Below are positions 1 to 6,300 of a stretch of DNA of 8,849 nt, in pieces; position 1 is the stretch's first letter; each line of letters begins with the position of its first letter. A program made the translations under genes and the position numbers. Location: positions 1 through 8,849 of the forward strand of contig CALEIO010000012.1 of assembly GCA_937875885.1 (NCBI GenBank). Direction: 5' to 3'. This DNA comes from an uncultured Clostridia bacterium. Its GTDB lineage: Bacteria; Bacillota; Clostridia; Oscillospirales; Acutalibacteraceae. The notes below the pieces were generated by a model that saw nothing but the letters and a program-made list of their open reading frames with translations, did no database searches and was not told where the DNA came from.

Positions 1-2
1 AC

Positions 3-626
3 TTGATGACAGACCTTTACAAGGAAACCGTAGACTTCACCAATAACTTCGACGATACCCTCCAGGAACCGACCGTGATGCCTACACGCATCCCGAACCT
101 CTTGGTGAACGGTGCATCGGGTATTGCCGTGGGTATGGCCAGCAACATTTGCTCCTTCAATTTGAAGGAAGTCTGTGATACGGCCGTTGCGCTGATCAAC
201 GATCCGGAACATGACATTCTGGAGACACTGCCTGGACCGGACTTCTCCACCGGTGCGGAGCTGCTCTTTGATGAAGCAACTACCCGTGAGATCTATTCCA
301 CCGGTCGCGGCAGCTTTAAGCTCCGGGCCAAGTGGCGTTTTGTGAAGGAAGGTAATCTGATCGAGATTACGGAAATCCCTTATACGACGGCAACGGAAGT
401 AATCATTGACAAGATTGTTGATCTGAACAAGACCGGCAAGATCAGGGAGATTGCGGATATCCGTGACGAGACCGGCAAGGACGGTATGAGAAGCAAGGTT
501 ATGGCTCTTAACGGCGGCGAGATGACGCTTGACTTTGAGGGCGACGTTCCCAACCTCGACGGCAGACACGTAGACGAAGGCGACTTCCATCTCCCTGCCG
601 GCAGCTGCGCGTTTATTGTAGTTTAA
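3..626 (+). CDS. DNA topoisomerase IV/gyrase A-like subunit fragment with a foreign C-terminal tail (5' partial, chimeric)
   Basis: The frame is open at the left edge, so the true start and the catalytic tyrosine lie outside the window. About the first 162 codons match the type IIA topoisomerase A subunit (ParC/GyrA), which cuts and rejoins DNA in a tetramer with the ATPase subunit. Visible landmarks are EPTVMPTRIPNLLVNGASGI, then GIAVGMASNI, GRGSFKLRAKWR, EIPYTTATEVIIDKI and GKIREIADIRDETGKDGM. NICSFNL replaces the more usual NIPPHNL; I recall this variant from ParC-like paralogues in Clostridia. After DGM or DGMR (about 489) the family should continue with a stretch like the ITIDLKRG seen in relatives and several hundred more residues. 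Instead there are 45 unrelated residues ending in LPAGSCAFIVV and a stop at 624-626. Topoisomerase identity is clear; ParC versus GyrA is not. The gene as it stands cannot make a complete subunit. Confidence 0.85.
   Translation: MMTDLYKETVDFTNNFDDTLQEPTVMPTRIPNLLVNGASGIAVGMASNICSFNLKEVCDTAVALINDPEHDILETLPGPDFSTGAELLFDEATTREIYSTGRGSFKLRAKWRFVKEGNLIEITEIPYTTATEVIIDKIVDLNKTGKIREIADIRDETGKDGMRSKVMALNGGEMTLDFEGDVPNLDGRHVDEGDFHLPAGSCAFIVV
489..626 (+). other. Foreign tail fused to the topoisomerase fragment; resembles a glycoside hydrolase C-terminus
   Basis: These codons read ALNGGEMTLDFEGDVPNLDG and then GRHVDEGDFHLPAGSCAFIVV before the stop. A short beta-strand pattern ending in a LPxGSxAF-type strand is typical of the C-terminal beta-sandwich of GH13-like amylases and related glycosidases. 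It does not resemble any part of ParC/GyrA that I know. The reading frame is kept across the join. The assignment rests on pattern memory only, so the enzyme family is uncertain. Confidence 0.45.
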
Positions 627-666
627 TGCACCTCGGTGCATTTACTAAGCTTGCCAAAGCAAGCTT
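626..666. repeat. Two perfect hairpins just after the stop codon
   Basis: The first is ATGCACC-TC-GGTGCAT at 626-641, a 7-bp perfect stem that begins on the last base of the stop codon. The second is AAGCTTGC-CAAA-GCAAGCTT at 647-666, an 8-bp perfect stem. Neither is followed by a T-run, so they are not ordinary intrinsic terminators. They lead directly into the octamer array starting at 667 and are probably its edge units without the octamer between them. Confidence 0.8.
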
Positions 667-875
667 AACTTCACTTCAGCTTTGCTGAAACTTCACTGCG
701 CACGAGGTTCCCCGAAACGAACGTAGTTGAGTTTTGGGGGTTCGCATGGCAACTTCACTTGAACATAGTTCAAACTTCACTTTTTCGGTGAAGTTCACTT
801 CGTGAGTGAAGTTATCCTTCGGATAGTGAAGTTCGTCACAGGACGAGTGAAGTTTTGCCTCGGGCAAAGTGAAAA
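667..875. repeat. Octamer/variable-hairpin palindrome array
   Basis: The octamer AACTTCAC occurs at 667-674, 689-696, 751-758 and 773-780. Its reverse complement GTGAAGTT occurs at 788-795, 806-813, 826-833 and 847-854, with a decayed copy (GTGAA) at 869-873. Between neighbouring octamers sits a short perfect hairpin whose sequence differs each time: TTCAGC-TTT-GCTGAA (675-689), TTGAAC-ATA-GTTCAA (759-773), TCAC-TTC-GTGA (795-805), TATCC-TTC-GGATA (813-825), TCGTC-ACAG-GACGA (833-846) and TTTGCC-TCG-GGCAAA (854-868). Unit length is 18-22 bases, apart from one 62-base interval. The orientation flips at 781-787. It lies between convergent genes. It is not a CRISPR array: the repeats are too short and the spacers are self-complementary. 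It resembles a REP/BIME-like element in logic, but I cannot name a family. Confidence 0.85.
697..750. repeat. Larger composite stem-loop inserted in the array
   Basis: This is the one long interval of the array. It contains CCCCGAAAC (710-718) pairing with GTTTTGGGG (731-739) through nine pairs, one of them G-U, around a 12-base loop that itself holds AAC-GTA-GTT (720-728). Outer bases TGCG (697-700) and CGCA (743-746) can also pair. It may be a second element type inserted between two octamers. Confidence 0.6.
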
Positions 876-901
876 AAAGGACTCCTTTCGGAGTCCTTTT
901 T
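874..901. terminator. Bidirectional intrinsic terminator between the array and tex
   Basis: AAAAAGGACTCC (874-885), loop TTTC (886-889) and GGAGTCCTTTTT (890-901) form a perfect 12-bp stem. The G/C-containing core is flanked by A-run and T-run, so it can work in both directions. On the minus strand it lies directly after the tex stop codon (903-905) and is the natural end of that transcript. On the plus strand it would end transcription coming through the hairpin array. Confidence 0.93.
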
Positions 902-902
902 C

Positions 903-3062
903 TTATTTATTCATGCCTTTTCTTGTAAGAGAAATTCTGTGCTTCTTAACGTCAACGTCCTTGATCTTGACCTCAATAACGTCGCCGGTCTTGAAGAGCT
1001 CGGAGGGGTGCTTGATGAAGCGGTCGGACATCTCGGAGATGTGAAGAAGACCGTCGTGGTGAACGCCGATATCAACGAAGCAACCGAAGTCAACAACGTT
1101 TCTTACAGTACCCTTAAGCTGCATATCGGGCTTAAGGTCGGTTATTTCAAGAACGTCGGTGGAGAGGACGGGTGCCGGAGCATCGTCACGAATATCTCTG
1201 CCGGGCTTTTCAAGCTCGGAGATAATGTCCTCAAGAGTAGGCTCGCCGCAACCAAGCTCGCGAGCAAGCTTTGCGATACCATACTGGGTAGCCTTGAACT
1301 TCAGGAGCTTGAGATTGTTGTTTGAAACATCCTCTGTCGTGAAGTCGAATCTGCGAAGAAGATCCTCAGCAATAGCGTATGACTCGGGATGAACACCTGT
1401 GGAATCAAACACGTTCTTACCACCTGGAATACGAAGGAAGCCTGCGCACTGCTCATAAGCCTTGGGGCCCAGTTTGGGAACTTTCTTCAGCTCTGCACGG
1501 CTTTCAAATCTGCCGTTTTCTTCACGGTATGCAACAATGTTTTTGCAAACTGTGCTGTTAAGTCCCGCAATTCTCTGCAGCAGGGCAGGGGATGCGGTGT
1601 TAAGGTCTGCACCTACAGAGTTAACGCAGTCTTCTACAACGCCGTCAAGGGTTTCGCCCAGACGTTTCTGGGGCATATCGTGCTGATACTGACCGATACC
1701 GATGGACTTGGGGTCAATCTTAACAAGCTCTGCAAGGGGGTCCTGCAGACGACGTGCGATGGAAACTGCACTTCGCAGTGTCAGGTCAAGTTCGGGCAGC
1801 TCTGCAGCAGCCAGTTTACTTGCGGAGTAAATGGAAGCGCCTGCTTCGCTTACAACCATATATGCAAGGTCAGGTTTGTTTGCTTCTGCAATTACCTCTG
1901 CGGCGAACATTTCTGTTTCCTTGCTTGCGGTACCGTTGCCGATAGACAGCACGGTTACACCGTATTTTTTAATGAGTGTCAGAAGTTTAGCTTTTGACTG
2001 TGCAACCTGAGCTTCGCTGTGTGTGGGATAAATTACTGTTGTGTCAAGAACTCTGCCTGTGCCGTCAACTACAGCTACCTTGCAACCTGTGCGGTAACCG
2101 GGGTCAAGTCCCACAACAACTCTGTCCTTTACGGGAGGCTGCATCAGAAGCTGGTGCAGATTTGTTGCAAAAAGCTTCATTGCGGCAACGTCTGCATTTT
2201 CTGTGAGCTCTGCTCTTACCTCACGCTCAATGGAGGGGAGAAGAAGTCTTGTGTAAGCATCCTCGCAGGCTGTCATAACAGCTTCGCTGCAGGGGGATGT
2301 GCTTTTTACCATAACCTTTCTTATCATAGAAAGGGGCTTGTCTTCGGTGATTTCTACAGTAACCTTCAGGAATTTTTCTCTTTCGCCGCGGTTGATGGCA
2401 AGTACTCTGTGTCCGCTGATTTTCTTAACGGGCTCGGAGAATTCGTAGTAGCCTGTGTAAACGCTGTCAGCTTCGGGGTCTGTTGCAACGCTCTTTACAA
2501 CGCCGTTGAGCCATACAAGGTTAAAGAGACGTTTGCGGATGTCGGGGTTGTCGGAGCAAACCTCGGCGATAATGTCCAAAGCACCCTGAAGAGCATCTTC
2601 GGGAGTGTCTACACCTTTTTCGGTATCAACGTATTTTTCTGCCAGGTCAATGGGGAAGGATTCCTGGTCTTCCTGGGCAAGGATGTATTCTGCCAAAGGC
2701 TCAAGACCTTTTTCTTTTGCAATTGATGCTCGGGTTTTGCGCTTGGGTCGGAAAGGACGATAGATGTTCTCAAGGTCTGCCATAGTTTCTGCATTGGCAA
2801 TGGACTCTCTGATTTCGTCTGTCATCTTCTCCTGCGCTTCGATAAGCTCTGTAATTTCCTGTGCTCTTGCTTCAAAGTTACGCAGATACTCAAGTCTTTC
2901 TGCTACCTCACGGATGAGCTGGTCGTCCATAGAACCGTGCATCTCTTTACGGTAACGGGCAATAAAGGGAATGGTGTTGCCCTCGTCAAGAAGTGCAATT
3001 ATGTTGCCCGCATACTCGGGCTTGATATTGAATTGTTCGGAAAGCTTTGCTATAAAATCCAT
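903..3062 (-). CDS. tex: Tex family RNA-binding transcription accessory protein
   Basis: The complete 719-residue protein has the usual Tex length and layout. A helical Tex N-terminal region holds the signatures NTIPFIARYRKEMHGSMDD and LENIYRPFRPKRKTRASIA. A YqgF/RNase H-like domain follows from about residue 315 with GLDPGYRTGCKVAVVDG, then a helix-hairpin-helix region at about 493-548 and a C-terminal S1 domain from about 642 (GTVRNVVDFGCFVDIGVHHD, then GLLHISEMSD). Tex is a cytoplasmic nucleic-acid-binding protein found across bacteria and linked to transcription; its exact biochemical role is unsettled. The start is supported by AAAAGGAC at 3078-3071, nine bases ahead of the ATG, and by a good promoter upstream. 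It reads as a single-gene transcript: own promoter, and terminator directly after the stop. It is divergent from the large secreted glycosidase, with no functional link evident. No frameshift or missing domain was seen. Confidence 0.97.
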   Translation of the reverse strand: MDFIAKLSEQFNIKPEYAGNIIALLDEGNTIPFIARYRKEMHGSMDDQLIREVAERLEYLRNFEARAQEITELIEAQEKMTDEIRESIANAETMADLENIYRPFRPKRKTRASIAKEKGLEPLAEYILAQEDQESFPIDLAEKYVDTEKGVDTPEDALQGALDIIAEVCSDNPDIRKRLFNLVWLNGVVKSVATDPEADSVYTGYYEFSEPVKKISGHRVLAINRGEREKFLKVTVEITEDKPLSMIRKVMVKSTSPCSEAVMTACEDAYTRLLLPSIEREVRAELTENADVAAMKLFATNLHQLLMQPPVKDRVVVGLDPGYRTGCKVAVVDGTGRVLDTTVIYPTHSEAQVAQSKAKLLTLIKKYGVTVLSIGNGTASKETEMFAAEVIAEANKPDLAYMVVSEAGASIYSASKLAAAELPELDLTLRSAVSIARRLQDPLAELVKIDPKSIGIGQYQHDMPQKRLGETLDGVVEDCVNSVGADLNTASPALLQRIAGLNSTVCKNIVAYREENGRFESRAELKKVPKLGPKAYEQCAGFLRIPGGKNVFDSTGVHPESYAIAEDLLRRFDFTTEDVSNNNLKLLKFKATQYGIAKLARELGCGEPTLEDIISELEKPGRDIRDDAPAPVLSTDVLEITDLKPDMQLKGTVRNVVDFGCFVDIGVHHDGLLHISEMSDRFIKHPSELFKTGDVIEVKIKDVDVKKHRISLTRKGMNK

Positions 3063-3097
3063 AAAATAAAGTCCTTTTCAAATAAAATACGTTAAAT

Positions 3098-3126
3098 ATT
3101 ATACCACAGCAACAGAGTTTTGACAA
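3098..3126 (-). promoter_or_regulatory. Sigma-A promoter of tex
   Basis: Read on the minus strand, TTGTCA (3126-3121), a 17-base spacer and TATAAT (3103-3098) form a near-consensus vegetative promoter. TGG directly before the -10 box gives an extended -10 (TGGTATAAT). The start of transcription would fall near 3091, about 30 bases ahead of the tex start codon. Confidence 0.88.
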
Positions 3127-3153
3127 ATCAAAAATGCACGGTGTAAGCGGAAG

Positions 3154-3201
3154 ATTTTTCAAAGATTTTACAAAGGAGTTATAAATCTTTCAAAGAAAAA
3201 T
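3154..3201. repeat. A/T-rich imperfect inverted repeat in the divergent intergenic region
   Basis: ATTTTTCAAAGATTT (3154-3168) pairs with AAATCTTT (3183-3190) and GAAAAAT (3195-3201), leaving a 4-base bulge CAAA (3191-3194). The loop carries CAAAGGAGTTAT with a Shine-Dalgarno-like AAAGGAG, but no start codon follows at a usable distance. It lies upstream of the glycosidase promoter, so it could be an operator or a relic. Its function is unknown. Confidence 0.5.
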
Positions 3202-3239
3202 AAATTGCTGAAATCCTGCCACAAAAATATGTAAATCAC

Positions 3240-3268
3240 TTGAATAAAAAATGTGGTTGTGATACAAT
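3240..3268 (+). promoter_or_regulatory. Probable sigma-A promoter of the secreted glycosidase
   Basis: TTGAAT (3240-3245), 17 bases, then TACAAT (3263-3268), with TG placed one base ahead (TGATACAAT) as an extended -10. Transcription would start near 3275, giving a leader of about 44 bases before the ATG at 3319. A second -10-like TATTATAT at 3279-3286 has no good -35 partner. No clear catabolite-repression (cre) site was seen. Confidence 0.7.
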
Positions 3269-3303
3269 AAACTTGGCATATTATATGGCTGAAAAATTTT
3301 ATG

Positions 3304-3309
3304 AAAGGA
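3304..3309 (+). promoter_or_regulatory. Ribosome binding site that selects the ATG at 3319
   Basis: AAAGGA sits nine bases ahead of the ATG at 3319. The upstream in-frame ATG at 3301 would place this site inside the coding sequence and has no Shine-Dalgarno of its own. Starting at 3319 also gives a typical signal peptide beginning MKTKKNFALKAL. Confidence 0.85.
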
Positions 3310-3318
3310 ATTTTCAAC

Positions 3319-6300
3319 ATGAAGACAAAGAAAAACTTTGCTCTCAAAGCATTAAGCCTTTTTATGTGCTTATTGCTTACACTTTCTACTGTTCTTGTTG
3401 CAGGTGTGTTCTCTACCGCTGCAGGCGCAGAAGAGGGTATCTACCTTAGAGGTAATATGAACGGTTGGAACTGCTACGAAGAGTATAAATTCGTAGACGA
3501 AGGCAACGGCATATTCACTCTGGTACTGGATATGACAGGCGGTAACTATGAGTTCAAGATTGCAACTCCCACCTGGAGCGTATCTATTGGTAACGAAACA
3601 AACGACAATGACAATGCTCATCTTGTTATTGAGGCAGACTCTATTATCAAGTTTACTGCTGACACTAAGACAAGAGATTACACAGCAGAGTCAATGAACG
3701 CAAAGAGCGATTTCACTCTCGGCAAGGATGCAGTAACTATCGAAGCTGAGAAGTACACATACGCTCTCGGTGCAGTAAACGTATGGGAAGATACAGCAGC
3801 TTCTGACGGCAAGTACGTTGGAGCTTTTGATGAAGGCGATTCCCTTAACTATGGCGTTACTGTTGAGGGCGACAAGGCTCAGGCTTATAAGTTTGAGATT
3901 CTTGTAGCTTCTGAAGAAGGCGGTATGTTTGACTTTACAGCTGGTACAGAGACATTTACAGCTGACTTCAGCGCTACCGGCGCATGGCAGACATACAAGA
4001 CTGTAGTTATCACAAAGACACTCAACCCCGGCTACAACAGAGTCACAATCGATAATAGCTACGGTACATACAACGTAGATAAGATTGTTGTAACACCCGT
4101 TGTGGCAGCTGATGTTATTGGTGTTGGCGAGGGTGCAACAGGCTTCCTCGGTGATGCAAACGGTGACAATACAGTTAACGTTAAGGATGCAACATCTATC
4201 CAGAAGCACATTGTAGATATTGCAAAGCTCACAGATGATGGTGTTGCTAATGCTGATGTAGACGGCAACAACGCTGTAAACATCAAGGATGCAACAGCTA
4301 TCCAGAAGCACATTGTAGGTATGGATACAGGCTTTGCTATCGGTCAGGCTCCCATTAAGGGCGACACATCCTTCAACTTTGCAAACTTCGACGCTGCTTC
4401 CGATGCAACTCTTGTTAAGGACGGTGTGTTTGAGGCAAAGAATGCAGGCGACTATGTATCTATTATTGTTAAGCCTGTTCTCGATGCTGTTTACAAAGTT
4501 ACATTCGATGGCGCAGCTTGGATTGCTGTTAACGATTATGCATACGAAAATGGTGAAAATGTTGTTATCGAAGGCGAGACAGAGATTGTTGTTTACGCTG
4601 ACGAAGATAACACAGTTGTTAAGAACATCAACTTTGAGTACATCAACAACGTTGAGACTATGGGTTATATGATTTTTGATGCATATTCAGATGTAGCAGG
4701 TTATCGTTTTGCAAACACATTTGCAATCAATGAAATCATCATCTCTACTGACGAAGGCGTTGAAGCTCCTGCAGGCACACTTCAGTTGAGCAACGGCAAG
4801 GTAGTAGAGGTTCCCGTAATCAAAGAGAACGAAACAAAGAAGATTACATTTGCTACTCCCGAAAATATCACATGGTTTGCATATTCTTCTGAGTATGCAC
4901 TCTACACAGAAATCGAGGTTATCGGTAAGAAGGTTATGAACTCTGCTACCGATATCGCACTTGACGGTTATGTAAGCACAGCTGATGGCTGGACAGCTGC
5001 AGTTGACTATCCCTTTGAGACAACAACTGCAATAGAGGGCAAAGTAGGCTTTGGTTTTGATAAGGAAGTTACAGTTAACAAGATTGTTGTTATCGGTAAG
5101 GACGATCAGATTCCCGCAAAGGCTACACTCACAACAGCTGACAACAAGAAGGTTGAGATCACAGGTACAAAGAGCGGCAACGACGTTATCTTTGAGATTG
5201 AGGATACATACTCCTTCGGCTTCTACCTTGACTTTGGTCAGGAGATTACCTATGCAGCAGTTCAGGCTTACGGTGACGCTTCCTTCAAGGGTGCAACAAC
5301 AAACGTAAGCTCTGCACAGGACTACACACTCTTTGTAAACGGTCTTACAGAGGATGACTCCCGTGTAATTGCAAACACAGGCAGCCACATCCTTACATCT
5401 GAGACAGGCTCTGACAGAGAGTGGACATACGATCCCTTCACAACAGCTAACTCTTCTGAAAACGAAGACGATCCTCTGATGGTTCTCAACTCTCCCGTTT
5501 TCTTTGCTCCCAACACACCTCTTGCAGAGGCAGCATACAACCTGACAATGGAAGAGATCTACAAGAGCATCAACTATGATGAGACATACGGTGACGTATT
5601 CTATACAGGTACAAACTGGCACAAGGTTTGGACACGTGATACTGCTATCTCTATGCAGTACATTCTCTCCTGGCTCTTCCCTGATATTTCAGAGAACTGC
5701 GCAGAGGCAAAGGTTGTAGGTACAAACGGCAACCTTACATTTGAAGAAGACACAGGTACAGGTGGTTCTTACCCCGTATCCACAGACCGTATCATTATGA
5801 TGCTTGCTGTTTGGGAGACATACCTTGCAAACGGCAATGCAGAGACACTTGCTTACTTCTACGATGTAGCAGCTAACACAATTATGCAGGACTACGAAGT
5901 AGTTTATGATAAGGAAGCAGGTCTCTTCCGCGGTGAGACTTGCGGTCTTGACCACAGAGATAAGACCTACGGCGACTGGACAGGCGAAGACGACAAGAAC
6001 GGTATTGTTACAATCGCTGAAGGCAAAGCAGCTTCTACAAATATCATCTACTGCCAGGTTATGAAGATTCTCTCTGAATCTGCAGCAATCCTCGGCAAGG
6101 GCGAGGAAGAAGCAAAGGCTTGGGCAGACCTTGCAGCAGACCTTGAGGAGGCTATCTCCACAAGACTCTGGCACGAGGATCTGGGCACATACTCCTCTTG
6201 GGAGTATCCCGACTGGATGGGTTCACCCCTTGCTTACAAGCAGGACGTTCTCGCTAACGGCTACGCTGTATGGTACAACATCGGTGGCGACGAGAAATCC

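Noticed and set aside
676..867. 63-codon minus-strand open frame across the hairpin array
   Set aside because: It is formed by translating the repeats; no ribosome binding site and no recognisable protein pattern.
667..875. Possible CRISPR array
   Set aside because: The repeat is only 8 bases, spacers are 10-15 bases and self-complementary, the orientation flips and no cas gene is near.
1389..2726. Long plus-strand open frames (202 and 235 codons) opposite tex
   Set aside because: They are antisense shadows of tex, rich in Cys from its codon bias, and show no domain pattern; tex itself is certain.
3120..3148. Plus-strand TTGACA at 3120-3125 as a promoter for the glycosidase
   Set aside because: No -10-like sequence lies 16-18 bases downstream; the same bases form the -35 box of the tex promoter on the other strand.
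3240..3449. 69-codon frame overlapping the glycosidase start
   Set aside because: It begins inside the promoter region, lacks a ribosome binding site and overlaps the signal peptide coding region in another frame.
3691..5622. Long minus-strand open frames opposite the glycosidase (206 and 311 codons)
   Set aside because: Cys/Val-rich translations caused by the regular codon use of the sense gene; no ribosome binding sites or domains.
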